From assembly GCF_050624435.1 (NCBI RefSeq), contig NC_134546.1:15647001-15711000 (forward strand): 64,000 bases of DNA, read 5' to 3'. The notes beneath the pieces were generated by a model, which was not told the origin of the DNA, searched no databases, and worked only from the letters and a program-made list of their open reading frames with translations. The first letter of the stretch is position 1. Each line of letters begins with the position of its first letter. The stretch comes from Tenrec ecaudatus. Its lineage: Eukaryota; Chordata; Mammalia; Afrosoricida; Tenrecidae. Positions 33,877 to 45,996 of this stretch are shown piece by piece. The position numbers were made by a program, and so were the translations under genes.

Positions 33877-35200
33877 TTTCAAAAATCATTTTATTGTGGG
33901 CTCATACAACTCTTATTACGATACATGCACCCATCCATTGTGTCAAACACATTTGAACATTTGTTGCTATCATCATTTTCAAAACATTTTCTTTGTACTT
34001 AAGCCCTTGATATCAGTTCCTCATTTTCTACCTCCCTCCCTCAATAACCCTTGATAATTTATAAATTATTATTAGTAGTATTTCATGTCTTACACTGTCC
34101 AATGTCTCCCTTCACCCACTTTTCTGTTGGCCATCCCTCAGGGAGGGGGTCATATGCAGATCATTGTGATCGGTTCCTCTTTTCTCCCCCTACCTTTGCC
34201 TTACCCTTCTGGTGAAGCTACTTCCATTATTGGACCTGAGGGGTTTATCTGTCCTGAATTCCCTGTGTTTCCAGCTCTTATCTGTACCAGTGTACATCCT
34301 CTAGTCTAGCCAGATTTGTAAGGTTGAATTGGGATTATGATAGTGGGGGGAGGAAGCATTAAGAACTAGAGGAAAGTTGTATGTTTCATCATTGCTATAC
34401 TGCACCCTGACTGACTTGTCTCCTCCCTGCGACCCTTCTTTAAGGGGATGTCCAATTTACTACAGATGGGCTTTGGGTCCCCACTCTACACTCCCTTTCA
34501 TTAACAACGATATGATTTTTTTGTTCTTTGATACCTGCTACCTGATCCCACCGACACCTTGTGATCAAACAGGATGGTGTACTTCTTCCATGTGGGCTTT
34601 GTTGCTTCTCAGATAGAAGGCTGTTTGTTTATCTTCAAGCCTTTAAGACCCTAGATGCTATATCTTTTGATAGCTAGGCCTCATCAGCTTTCTTCACCAC
34701 ATTTGATTATGCACCTGCTTTGTCTTCAGCGATCGTGTCATGCAGGTGAGCATCATGGAATGCCAGGTTAATAGAACAAAGTGTTCTTGCATTATGGAAT
34801 ATTTGAGTAGAGTCCCAATGTCCATCTGCTACCTTAATACTAAACCTATAAATATATGCACATCGATCTATTTCCTCACCACCATACATAAATATATTTA
34901 CATAAGTACATGCCTATATTTAGACCTCTATAAATGCCCTTTGTCTCCTAGTTCTTTCCTCTATTTCCTTTTTACTTTCCTCTTGTCCCACTAACAGCCT
35001 TCATTTGGGTTTCAGTAATTTCTCTTGGTTACATTGCCCTTGATCAAGCCCTACCTGGTCTCCTACACCCTCCTCACCATTGATTTTGGATCACTTGTTG
35101 TTCCCCTGTTGCTGGGTTTGTTAACACTCACTTCCTTTCCCAAAGTGACCAGTCCCGTTCCATCTTCATCAAGTTGGCATGCTTATGTCAACTGTGTAGC
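33877..35200 (-). mobile_element. L1-tail-like retroposon, 1.3-kb copy
   Basis: Starts AATCATTTTATTGTGGGCTC and passes TCAATAACCCTTGATAATTT, CCAGTGTACATCCTCTAGTC, GACCCTAGATGCTATATC, CATGCAGGTGAGCATCATGG and TTTGGGTTTCAGTAATTTC. It is collinear with the inner part of the 1.79-kb copy at 27554-29345, in reverse. Confidence 0.85.
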
Positions 35201-35224
35201 TCCTGCATCAGTTCATCTTATGTA

Positions 35225-35690
35225 GGGCAAGTCCCCCTTGTTTTTTTTCATGGCCCCTCTACTTTACTGAGCATGACCTCCTCTTCTAGTGATTGCTCGT
35301 ACCCAATGAGGTGTCCAGAGTAAATAGGCCAAGGCTTTGAGGTCCATGGTATGTTCCATATTCTTTTCCAGTATCATCAGTCAAATTCATCCATTGTTTG
35401 GTCTTCCTTACCCATTGCTCAGCTTTCACGTGTATAAGAAAGGATCCAAGTGACTGTGATTTGGATCAGGTTAACCTTCAAACTTCATCAGAGTGACATT
35501 TTTTGCTCTTTAAAACTTGAGAGAGTCCTTTTTCAGCTGATTCACCCATCATAGTAGCCACTTGCTTTCTTGGCTGCTGCTTCCATGAGAGTTGATTATT
35601 GATGAAGTAGAATGAAGTTCTTGGCCAGGTCATTCTTTTCTAAAGAGAAACTCTGTGTCTGATGTTTCCATTAGAGACCTCGTGTGTATT
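35225..35690 (-). mobile_element. RTE ORF2 fragment
   Basis: CCCTCTACTTTACTGAGC, TAAATAGGCCAAGGCTTTG, TGGTCTTCCTTACCCATTG, CTCAGCTTTCACGTGTATAAG and TTGGCTGCTGCTTCCATGAG in reverse RTE order. Confidence 0.75.
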
Positions 35691-36784
35691 GATCTGTTTC
35701 CTGGAGGGAGGAGATGAATTATGTCCCCTTTCCACATCTACACATTGGATGAAAGTTCCGTGGATTTAACAGGAAAATCACTCACAAAAGATAAAAGGGG
35801 AGCTTTAGGTTTTAGGTGTGTACATGTATTCATGAGACAGGAGAAAGATGAAGGAACTCGCTCCCTATTTTCAACCCTTACAGTGATGACCAGGCCATTC
35901 ATTATGTCTGTACACACCTCTGATCTAAGTTTGGACCGTAGCCTCCTCTTCCTCTCATCCACAGGGCTCCCTGAGGCACAGCCAGTCCTTCCCAAGGAAT
36001 TGCCTACTCTGATGCAGAAACATAACTGAGGCTTCTAATTCTCATCACAAGTCGATAGGAAATAGGAAGAGGCGGCACAGGGTCACATTTCCACAAAGAC
36101 ACAGGGAGCGTTGTCTTAGAAAGCAAGCCCTAAGTAAGGGGGCATATACCCCAGCAGCCTCGCAGTGAGTAGCATCACAGGGGTTGCCCTTTACTGGTTG
36201 GCACTGTCTGCTACTTGTTCCCAACATGCTTGCCCATTAGCTGAGATCACAGAGAAGGAGGCTACCTCAGGATGACTCTCATTGAACCAAGAGAGGGATG
36301 TACGGGCAGATCTCAGAGCAGATAATGGAAGAGTACACAGAGCCAGAGGGGAAAGGGTGGCTGCTCGGTGTCAGGAAGGCCCTGTCAGGAGCAATGGAGG
36401 GTGGGAGGTGGTTTGGCCTAGGAGCAGAATATGATAGCAGTGAGTCTGCAACAGAAAAGAGGTGACGTCAAAAGAGGCAGGAGGTCAAGGAATGGGGTCT
36501 TTGAGGCTGCTCAGACCCTGAGACAAATATACCAGGCAGGAATCTGTCACTGGAAGAACTGGTGAGTTGAGCATAGGGCCAAGTCAGTTGAGCAAGCAAA
36601 AGAATGCTACTGAACCTCGGGATCAAGACCAGATGCTCTCACGAGGAATGGGACCAGAGGACTAGGAAACAGAGTCAAAGTAGCGCAGCTTCTGAGATAC
36701 CAAGTCACTGGTTCAAGGACACCCAGATCAGTGTTTTCTAGAACATACAGGGTGATGTAAATTAAAACACAACAGCAAAAAAAA
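35691..36784. other. Intergenic, no repeat or gene recognised
   Basis: No assignable element; overlapping short frames only. Confidence 0.3.
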
Positions 36785-37070
36785 AGAGGACCTGATGCAA
36801 GGGGCTTAAGTGGAGAGCAAATGCCTTCAGAATGATTGGGGCAGGGAATGTATGGATGTGCTTTATACAATTGATGTATGTATATGTATGGATTGTGGTA
36901 AGAGTTGTTTGAGTCCCTAATAAAATGTAAAAGAAGAAAAGAGAAAAAAATGATTAGGGCAAAGACTGTACAGATGTGCTTTATACAATTGATGTATGTA
37001 TATGTATGAACTGTGAAAAGAATTGTATCAGCCCCAATAAATTGTTAAAATAAAAAAATTAAAAAAAAAA
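36785..37070 (+). repeat. Two tandem 3' ends of the L1-tail-like family
   Basis: 36785-36925 ends GTCCCTAATAAAATGTAAAAG. A second copy of the last about 110 bases follows (36950-37065: TGTACAGATGTGCTTTATAC, TTGATGTATGTATATGTATG, CCCCAATAAATTG) and ends in an A-rich run. Confidence 0.8.
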
Positions 37071-37224
37071 ACACAACAGCAGAACAAATCTGAACCCCAA
37101 TCCTAGGTTCTGTTGTCCCCACAAGGTATGAATTTACCTCCTAGAAAACTAGAAGTGCACACCTGCCTGATTTTGCGTGTCCTCTAACCTGTATCTGGTT
37201 GCATCATTCATTCCCTAACCCTAT

Positions 37225-37440
37225 CAGTAAACCAGATACTATTGAATCAATTCCAACTCAGGACGACCCGGTGAATGTCAGAGTAGAACCCTGGTCCCCA
37301 GGCCTTTCAACGGCTTCTTTCTCAGAAGTAGTTCACCAGGTCTTCCTTCTGAGACGCCTCTGCGTGGATTCAAACTTTCAACCTTTTGGTTATCAGCTGA
37401 GAGCATGAAGCTGTTTTCACCACTCAGGCACTCCCAAGCC
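37225..37440 (-). repeat. AfroSINE, diverged
   Basis: ACTATTGAATCAATTCCAAC, AGGACGACCCGGTGAATGTC, GGATTCAAACTTTCAACC and TTTTGGTTATCAGCTGAG. Confidence 0.65.
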
Positions 37441-38439
37441 CTATGAGGTACTCAAATAGAGGGGATTGCCTGCTATTCCCATGCCCTTGACACTTTGTGC
37501 ATCAACCCATTTGGAAAGTCTATGCCTTTGAACACCAACTGGCTTCTCCCTTAACCCGGTCACCCCATCTTTAAAGCAATCCTTCTATTTGTCCCCATGT
37601 TCTCTCTTGTTGACCAGTGAACACAACTTCCATGGGAATGGTGAGGGGCGGGAAGGGAGGATATCTTGGGGTCAGGACTGCCACCCCGAAAGGAGGGGAA
37701 GATGCTGTGAGGAGCAGAGATAAACTAAAGGGGGACCGTGCACAGGTTCGGGAACCACCTAAATTAGTGAGGAAGGTGAAAGGTGCATGGGACACGATAC
37801 GAAGGCTGTGAGCCTAGGGATGATGGCCCTGCTTACCTCGTTAGACTGAGGTTTGGGATTTCAGACTCGATTTCTTGCTTATCACACTTCGAGAGCAGGG
37901 GGATCTCAAGTTGGCAGTGGGATGTAATCGACTTGACACACATGAGTTCGGCATTCTCAGACTGGCTGCTTATCAAGACAGAACTTCCTCTCTCTGAGAT
38001 TCTTTTTTTGCCACACTGCCCCCACCCTTCCATAAAACATGAAACCATCACGTTCTTCACCTGTTGCAAGGGAAAGACTAACACGGACACGAACTGTTCC
38101 CGTCTAAGACGTGTTGCATAGATGCGATGTCTGCAGGCTCTGCTCAGTGAGTTATAGGTATGATCTGCAATCATTGCAAGCTCCGTTTTGTGCAGGACAC
38201 TCATTCTTCCCTCCCTACCTTCACTTCCCCAATCCCAAATCTCTCAGGGAGCACCCAAGTGCCTTCTGTTTCTTCCCCTGCATGGCTCCGACACCCATCT
38301 TGTGGCCGCTTTGTGAATGGCACGCCACCGGGAAAGGGTGAGGAAGAACCAGAGGAAGAGAGAATGGCTTTGATATTTTTCAGGAAGGAAATTATTTGTT
38401 CAATCCCTAACCTCGTTTATAAATCCAATGTAATGCCTA
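37441..38439. other. Intergenic, no repeat or gene recognised
   Basis: Short overlapping frames on both strands; none shows homology or splice support. Confidence 0.3.
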
Positions 38440-39900
38440 TCTGGATCCCTTGATAAAATGATTCTCAAATTCATATTGTGGAATAAATGGTCAAGAATCT
38501 CCAAGGCAATTTATGAAATGGGGAGAAAACATGAAAATACCATAGTGATTAATCTGTGGTATAGTCACAGGAGCAGACAAACCCATCAGTGTAACTCAGT
38601 GGAAAAGCTGGAAGCAGATCGGTGTACATAGGAATTCAGCGTATTTCTCTATCCGTTGGGAAAGATTCAATGAATGATATTGAAACAGCCAACTTCCTAT
38701 TAATATTTTATTCACACACTCACAAAAACTAAACCCTTAATTGATTATAGAGCTGAGCCTACAAAACAAAACTACAGAGGTCTTAAAGAAAACATGTTTT
38801 ATGGTAAAAACATTTTTAAGATAATTTTTTTAATCAATTACCCTTAAACCTTGAAGAAAACTGTGGTACTTATATACTCTGGTGTCAATTTGAGGATTAA
38901 GAATGAAGGGGTGGAGTCTAGTCTGTCAATCAGGTCATAGCCAATGAGGCCTCTGTGTGTTGGCATGGCCTTCTCCTAAGGATCCTGGGAACTCTGGTAT
39001 TTGCTCCTTGGAGGCAAGAGTCACACTCTCTCTGCTCTCTCCCTGAGAGACCCTCTACTGACAAGACACATGGCACTGCGCCGATATAGCCCGTGACCTC
39101 TGGAGCCAGAGAAGCCATATGGAGACCCCTGCCAGTGTTGAGTTGCTTACAATACCACTGAATTTATAAGACTCCTCTCCCACTGGCCTATGATCTTCCT
39201 GCACTCGGCGTCATTGCATGTTTCATGAGTCTGAAGAGGTCTTCATAGATTGCTATCGGACATATGGGCTAATATCGGACTTATGGACTTGATCTGGACT
39301 GGGCTGGGGTGTTCTCTCAATATTCAACTGCTCTCATATACAAAGCTATTTCTATACACATGTGAGTCTCCCTGGATTTGTTTCTCCAGTCTACCCAGAA
39401 ACAAATGACAAAAGTGCTTACATTATAACAGAAAGATTCTGTGCAACAAGAGACCACAAACAACATTAAAATATAAGTGAGAATATGATAGAACAGTTTG
39501 ACAAACAAGAACATCCATATAAAGAAACTTGTATCAATTATTTTAAACAACAACCATTCAATTCAAAAAGGAACAAGAAATAAAAATAAACCATCATCAG
39601 AAGAAAAATAAATGTAAATGTATGAAAAAGATATAAATAATGACAAACAAGGAAATGCACATGTAAAGTCAGTATCATTCATTTTCACCAATATGATTGG
39701 AATCACTTGGAATGCTTTCTATAGCCAGTGATGAGAATATGAAGAAATGAGCATTCTCTTCTGGAGAGAAGGGAATATTCCACAGACTGTGTTAGAACTG
39801 TCCCTCGCAGTTATTCTGTACAAATGCAAAACACAGATCTCAATCTATGAATTAATACAGTCTCAAGACATAGTCAATGAAAATCGTGCTAAAATAAAAT
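38440..39900 (+). mobile_element. L1 ORF2 fragment, split by a family A LTR
   Basis: 38440-38861 carries the L1 run ATTCATATTGTGGAATAAATGG, GAGCAGACAAACCCATC, TCTTAAAGAAAACATG. 39411-39900 carries further AT-rich L1-like sequence (CATTTTCACCAATATGATTGG, CTTTCTATAGCCAGTGATG). The right edge is uncertain. Confidence 0.65.
38862..39410 (+). mobile_element. LTR-like element, family A, full-length
   Basis: Begins TGTGGTACTTATATACTCTG, passes CAATCAGGTCATAGCCAATG, GGACATATGGGCTAATATCG, GATCTGGACTGGGCTGGGG, and ends near GTCTACCCAGAAAC. The target duplication is unclear in this copy. Confidence 0.75.
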
Positions 39901-39997
39901 AATTTGACACTATTTATGTTAGCACAAAATAGATCTCCTGCAGATGTGTAGGCATGTGTCTGTAGATGCATGTGTATACATGCATTCAAATGTCTGT

Positions 39998-41970
39998 TAA
40001 GTTGGAAGACCCAAGATAGTGGACCAGGCAGACATACTATCCAGAACTTTCATAACAAAGACTCAGGAAACAGAGACAGCAGAGCATCCAGAGCTTCAAA
40101 GGGAATGACAAAGAAGATCAAATACTGATTCCAAAAAAAATTTTTTTTAAAGAAACTATGGAGCTCTAGGAAATGGTGGTTGCCCACTGGCCCACCACAA
40201 GGCATATATTCTGAGTTATAGCAAGGCGTGTTCTAATCAAGGGAGAACCAGAAAACCAGCTCTGCTCACCAAGGACCATGCCAGTACCACTGACTGCTTA
40301 CCAGAGAGGAGTGATTGCCCCTTACTCCACAGAAACTTTGATAATCAGAAGAGACCCTTACCCACCCAGCATCCAGTCAAGTCTTTTCGCGGTGCCCCTC
40401 TCACTTATTGCTCCTTCAGGCCCCCTCCTATGTCCACCTCACCCCACTCCCCTGTCCCATCATTTCCCACCCTGGCAGCAGCCTGCTCCAACATGGAGCT
40501 CCACGAGCCCCCCACCCCCACCCCTTCCAGGCCCCTGCAGCTGGAGCTTGCACTGGTGCTATGCTGCAATTTTCAAAAATTCTTTTTCTTTTTTTCATTC
40601 CCTACCCCATTTTTTCTTGTCTCCCCCCTCCCACCTTTTTCTTGTTTTCTTCCCCTTCAGATGACAGCCAATGATTCTATCCAACTGAATTTGCCACACC
40701 TGTGTCTTTAACATCTGGAACTAACACCTGGACCTGGACTGTGCCAATTTCCCGCTCGTTTTTTCTTTCCTTGTTCTATTTTCTTTCCTCTTCTCCCCCA
40801 AACTCTCCCACCAGGCCCAGCAGTAGTTGGGAGCCAGACACTCTACCTAGACAAAATCACCCCACCTGCCAACCCTCCAACTTGGTGAGTGTCCCCTCCC
40901 ACTCCAGCACCACTGGGTCAGTGACAGATGGCAACCCAGCCTGGCCTCAGCGGATGACACAGCCAGTGCTCTGAGACTTTGGCTCACACTCCCGCCCACT
41001 ATCAAATCCACCCAGAGACAGAGGTTTAGTACATCAGAACTGCCAAGCAGACCTAACCCATGGTCCAGATTTTTCAAAAACAAACAAGGTTAAACCCAAC
41101 ATAAAATCAAGAAATAAATGCAATAACACAACAAAATCTCTGAGACAACCATTTCAAATCACTTTCATAAACACACACACAGAGCCAGGACAAGATGGCT
41201 TGAGCTAGTGGTCAAACGATAAGGCCAGAGAATGTTACAGAGGAAGAAATGGTATTAGAATTAGCTGATAAGGAATTCAAAAGAATGGTGCTTAGCACCC
41301 TTCAATAAATGATGGAAGCAATCAAAGAAAACAAAGACAAAACCAAGAATATCATAGAAAAAAATCAAGGAAAACACAGGCAGAAATCTTAAATAATTAA
41401 GGAAAACAGTACCAGAAAAAATGGACAAGCTAAAGTAAAAGTTAAAACCACACACTTAATATAACAAACAGAAATCCAAATGCTCAATGTTAAATTTCAG
41501 AAATAAAGGATACGCTTGATGGGCAAAAGAGTAGGATTGTAATAAATGGGAGACAGGAGCGGGCAATTTGAAGACAAATTTCTTAATGCTGATTTGTTAG
41601 CAAACAATCAGAAAAATGAAGGAAGCTTAAGAACTATATGGGAGATCAACAAAAGGAATCATTTATATGTAATCAGAATTCCAGACTAGAAAGGAATGTT
41701 TTAAAGGCACAGAGGAAATTGTTGAAGATTTGTTGGAAGAAAATTTCCCTAGTATCATGAAACATAAGAAAATATGCATTCAACAAGTTCAATGACACCA
41801 CCCTCCTCCTAAAAACAACCCCCCCCCAAAAAAAAAACCCAACAACCCAAGACATATCCTACTAATACTTTCTAAAACCAAAAACTAAGAGAAAATCCTA
41901 AATACAACTTGGGAAAAATGAAAAATTACCTACAATAAAGGAGAAACAACAAAACCAAGTCATTGCCTCA
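39998..41970 (+). mobile_element. L1 5' UTR and degenerate ORF1
   Basis: Starts GGAAGACCCAAGATAGTGG (L1 5' end type). A GC-rich 5' UTR follows to about 41190. ORF1-like sequence then includes GACAAGATGGCTTGAGC, ATAAGGCCAGAGAATG, GATAAGGAATTCAAAAGAATG, GAAATTGTTGAAGATTTG, CCAAAAACTAAGAG. Stops and frameshifts throughout; ORF2 does not follow. Confidence 0.75.
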
Positions 41971-41984
41971 ACAGTGAAAATCCC

Positions 41985-42240
41985 AGGCATCCCCACATCC
42001 CAACAGGAAAGGCCCTGCTATCCTAGCAACCTGGAAAGAAGTCCTGGGCCTGCCCCAGGTCCTGGGAAGGGAGACTTGGCCTGCCCTGTGCTCCAGCAAG
42101 AAAGACCAGGACAGCCCCATGTCCCAGCATGGAAGGTCATGGCCAGCCCTGTGCTCCGGCTAAGAAGCTCTCGGCCAGATCTGCACCCCTGCAAGGAAGA
42201 CCCCAGGTAGCCCTGCACCCCAGCAGGGAAACCCACAGCT
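41985..42240 (+). repeat. Minisatellite, about 8 degenerate units of 31-33 bp
   Basis: Units start GGCCTGCCC or GGCCAGCCC, continue with a GTCCCAGCA/GCTCCAGCA-type middle and end AGGAAGA/AGAAAGA. Consecutive starts are 31, 31, 32, 32 and 33 bases apart between 42048 and 42207. Confidence 0.85.
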
Positions 42241-42387
42241 ACATCTGCTACCAGGCAAAACAAAGTCAACTGCCCCCACATGACCCAGAAACCCATCCAA
42301 CACCAATAGTTACACCACAATGCAACTGTCAATCACAGTCCATGCACAGAGCAAAGGAAAAACAGGCACGAACTGAACACCCAGATC

Positions 42388-43227
42388 CAGTGGTGGAATT
42401 CATTCAGTTCTCCAGTGGTTTGGAAGCACTGATAGCTAGTTTTTTTGTTGAGTTTGGTGAGCCTGTCGTTAAAATGGACCTTATAATCAGGATTCTCCTT
42501 TCCAAGCCCCATAGTAATGATCATTCCATCCATAGGAATACAAAAATTAGACGGAAATGTGCTTGAGATGTTATTTATTAATTTCATAAACTCACTATAC
42601 TTTTGATGAAACACTGCATTTTATTCACTTGTGCTTGCTATTTCAGCAAACAAACGTAGAATGTGAAGAGAAAACCTGCCAAGCAGCCAGAGGGTGGCAC
42701 GCTGTCATTCATTGTCAGTGGATTAGGCCATTCCTGGAAGAGCTCAAAGACTGCTGCAGGCTCAGCAGAAGCAGAAAGGGGTGTTTGAAAGACGAATATA
42801 ATAGGTTCAGAGAAGTCGCCTGTTGGTGGTATATCAAACACAATGACTATTGTCTAATTGGCTTACCTCTAAGGAACGGGATCTGACTCCTACGGGATCT
42901 GACTCCTACGGTGAAGAGATGGTTAAGGATCAACCACACAGCTGATGATGCTCGGATGACTCTGAAGAATATTGAAAGTGAGGATGCCAACCAAGGAGCA
43001 ATATGGAAATATCTGAACTGTTTTATTGTCTTTTGTCAGGTATTATTTAATATTTTTCATTAATATTTTTAAACCCTTAATATCTAGTTTAATGTATCTT
43101 TTTTATTGTTCTTATTGAATTATCAACTTATGAAATAATAAAGTACCTTTCAGTATGTCTTTTTTTAGACTTACAACTGTCATTAGGGCAACGAACCAGT
43201 TGTTAAATTATTTGAATCCCACCACTG
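42388..43227. mobile_element. hAT-type DNA transposon, 840 bp, perfect 8-bp target duplication
   Basis: Flanked on both sides by CCCAGATC (42380-42387 and 43228-43235). Termini CAGTGGTGGAATTCATTCAG and, reversed, CAGTGGTGGGATTCAAATAA form imperfect inverted repeats; both also continue into a CCAGTGG/AACTGGTT-type stretch. Internally there is an 85-codon open frame (42629-42886) preceded by an acceptor-like TATTTCAG, and a 17-bp tandem duplication near 42880-42912. It is either a remnant of an autonomous element or one carrying foreign sequence. The hAT superfamily call rests on the 8-bp duplication and the CAGTGGTG start. Confidence 0.8.
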
Positions 43228-43389
43228 CCCAGATCCAAAGGACTTTTCTGAAGAAAAAGTCCTGGAACTGTCATAAAGCGAATGCAGAAGAGTGATGTTC
43301 AGATACTTTCAAAGGATGCAGGAAATGTTCCAGAGCACAAAAAGAACAGAAAAGCTAGAAACACTGCAGCAGATAGAATTATAGGAGTT

Positions 43390-44290
43390 AAATAATATGA
43401 CCGCATGCTGCTATGACCCTGGGAGAGTCTGTCTCCGTTTGTGCTATGATTCTTAGGGTGTACGTCCAGGAGAAGTAAGAATGGATTGATGGAGTTTCTA
43501 CTCCCAGTTGTTTGTGGTAGCGCCATGTCACTTTCCACAAAGGTTATACCCCACAGCTGTGGGTAAGAGTTCTGATCTCTCTGCGTCCAAGTTGTTTTAT
43601 GGTGGTTTTTTTTTTAGACTGCCGTCGTTGGTGCGAGGTGATAGCTCATTGTCCTTCTGATTTACATCATTTGGATTTCGTTTTGGGTGAACTGTCTACT
43701 TATGTCCTTTTTCCAATTTATTAGATTGCATGTTGTTGTTTTCTTACTGCAGTATTGCAAATTTCTACAGACTTTAGAGATTAGCCCCTTGTGTCGTTGC
43801 TAAAGATTTTTATTCTGTCTGTGGGTTCTCTTTTTACTGTTTTGCTGAAGCCTTTCTATGCACATAAATGTCTTATTGTTAGTAGCTCTCAGTCATCTAT
43901 TTTGTCTTCTGTGTGTGCTTCCTTCGTGTGTTTCATGGTGTGTCTGTGGCCTGACACCGGGCCCTTCCGTTTGTCCCTGTTCTCTCACTGATGACCCTTA
44001 CAGCTCTGAGGTGGACATGTAGGTCTTTGATCCATCCTGAGTTCAGGTTGGGACAGGGAGTGGAGCAGTACAGGTTCTGTTTTATTCTTCTGCAGATGGA
44101 TATCCGATTTTGCCATCACCATTTGTTGAGGAAACTCTCTCTTTCCCATTTAATGTTGTTGGGCCTTGGTTGAAGATCAGTTGTCTGTATGTGAGTGAAT
44201 TTATTTCTGGGGTTTCTATTCTGTTCCATTGGTCTATATACCGATCAGTGTACAGGACCAGGCTATTTTGACTACTGTGGCAGTGAAGTG
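43390..44290 (-). mobile_element. L1 3' half (end of ORF2) in antisense
   Basis: Reverse-strand L1 signatures in order: TGTTTGTGGTAGCGCCATG, ATTGTCCTTCTGATTTACATC, TTTGATCCATCCTGAGTTC, GGATATCCGATTTTGCCATC, TCTGTTCCATTGGTCTATATA, TATTTTGACTACTGTGGC. Confidence 0.9.
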
Positions 44291-44321
44291 GATTTTGAGG
44301 TCAGGCAATGAGAGACGCCCA

Positions 44322-44422
44322 TAAAGATTTCCAGCCTCTGGTACCCAAGGGGCAGTTTTTCTCTGTCCTATAGAGTTGCTAAGAGTCAGACGCAACTCAA
44401 TGGCAGTGAGAGTTGAGGAGAT
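44322..44422 (+). repeat. AfroSINE tail fragment
   Basis: CCAAGGGGCAGTTTTTCTC, TGTCCTATAGAGTTGCTAAG, AGTCAGACGCAACTCAATGG. Confidence 0.8.
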
Positions 44423-45807
44423 TTTTCAGTGAGTTTCAATTTTCCTCGATGTATATCTTATACTTTCCATGTTCCCATTAATAATGGATGTTTGCAAGTA
44501 TTTCTTTTCATTTCTTTAATGAGTCATGCATGAAATAGGCTGCACTATTTTTGTTATTAGAGACATTTAAAGAATAAATCATTAATATGGCGAATGTTTT
44601 CCCAAACGAGGGCCTCAGCAGTATCTCCCATCCCACCTGCTCTTAGCAATTTATCTTTGCCACATTTCTCATTATCCTTCAAAGGGAAGAGCCAGCATCC
44701 AAGGCCAGACAGCCGGACATCATACAAGTTCAAGCCCATAATCCTACCTGACATTGCTTTGAAGACCATTAGTTTGCTTAACTCATCTTTTCCAGAATCC
44801 AATGAAGTATTTCCATTTCTTTCTTAGGACTGCCATACCAAAGTACCACGCCTAGGGTGGTTTGTAAGCAATGGATCGTCTCGCCCCCAGCAGCTCCTCA
44901 GGAGAATACAAGATGTCTGCTCTGTGAATATTCACAGCTCCTGAAACCCTCCTATAGGGTGGCTTTGAGTCAGCAGCTACTTGTTGCAGTGGGTTTAATT
45001 TTCTGGTCTATGTTAACATATGAGCTCACAGGGGAAAATTCCAGGAGGGATTACCCAAGCGTTGAGACGAGTAGAAGAGTATACATTTATTTGTACGATG
45101 TTTAATAATGTGGTGATGCCATCTAAAGATTTGTTTTTAGCAACCAAGACTGTACCTCATGAGGCTCACCTGCTGGTCAATCTCTTTCCAGATCACAATT
45201 TCTGCTTCTAAGAGGACATTGTGACACAAAATCGTTTTTCTCTGGCCCCTGGGGTATGATGATTTCCAGTTATGAAGCTCTGAGTGCCCTTTATGCGTCA
45301 TGTTCTGATGCCCACCAAGGGGAGGGGACAGGCATGGAATGTCCACGCACCACCACCCCCACCCCATTCAAGTCTGACCTTCTCCCTCATGGAGGCCTGC
45401 CTTGCTGACGGCCAGAGTCCCTGACAGTTCGTAATCTGCAGGGGAGTTTAAAGCCTGTGTCTCATATCGAGATTGAGGATTAACACCTCTGTGGATTTGG
45501 TGCAAAAAGGCGCTCAGAATCCCCCTTGATACGTGTGTGCATTATCAAGAAACCACTCAGGTCTCATTGCTTCACAATTTGAGGTAAGTGCCTGGAGCCA
45601 CTGAAGTTAGGGGGTGGCAGCTCTCCCCAACTCCAAGAGATAAATTAGCAATAAGCATGTCGCTCCTAGATCGGAGACCCTTCCATAGCATCTTCAGCTG
45701 GAGATAACGGGTCCACGTCTCACTGGCCAAATGCCAATGGCTTCTCATAAGCCAGTGAAGTCTTTCTAAAACCCTCTAGTGCAGAGGTTCCCAGGCTCCT
45801 TTTTTTA

Positions 45808-45808
<1 letters not shown>
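44423..45808. other. Intergenic, mostly unassigned
   Basis: 44826-44870 (GACTGCCATACCAAAGTACC) resembles an old mammal-wide repeat start. 44930-44995 has a weak SINE-tail match (CCTATAGGGTGGCTTTGAG). No exon is seen. Confidence 0.35.

Positions 45809-45862
<54 letters not shown>
45809..45862. repeat. CA microsatellite, about 27 units
   Basis: Uninterrupted AC run. Confidence 0.97.
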
Positions 45863-45864
<2 letters not shown>

Positions 45865-45996
45865 CTTACTGAGGTCCCCCTTGGTAAATACAATCTTTAG
45901 TACTACATCCCATAGTCCAGGATAGAGTAGGTACCTGCTTTTGCAACCCTACCCACCACCTCCACCTATCTCCGATCATTCTAGCGCCCCCTAGGG

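Noticed and set aside
40278-40974. Overlapping Pro/Ser/Phe-rich frames
   Set aside because: They lie within the GC- and pyrimidine-rich 5' UTR of an L1 copy.
42629-42886. 85-codon frame after an acceptor-like TTTCAG read as a host exon
   Set aside because: It lies wholly inside a hAT transposon with a target duplication; kept only as a finding about what the element carries.
45781-45808. GCAGAGGTTCCCAGGCTCC as the start of a further hAT element
   Set aside because: No matching inverted terminus or 8-bp duplication was found downstream.
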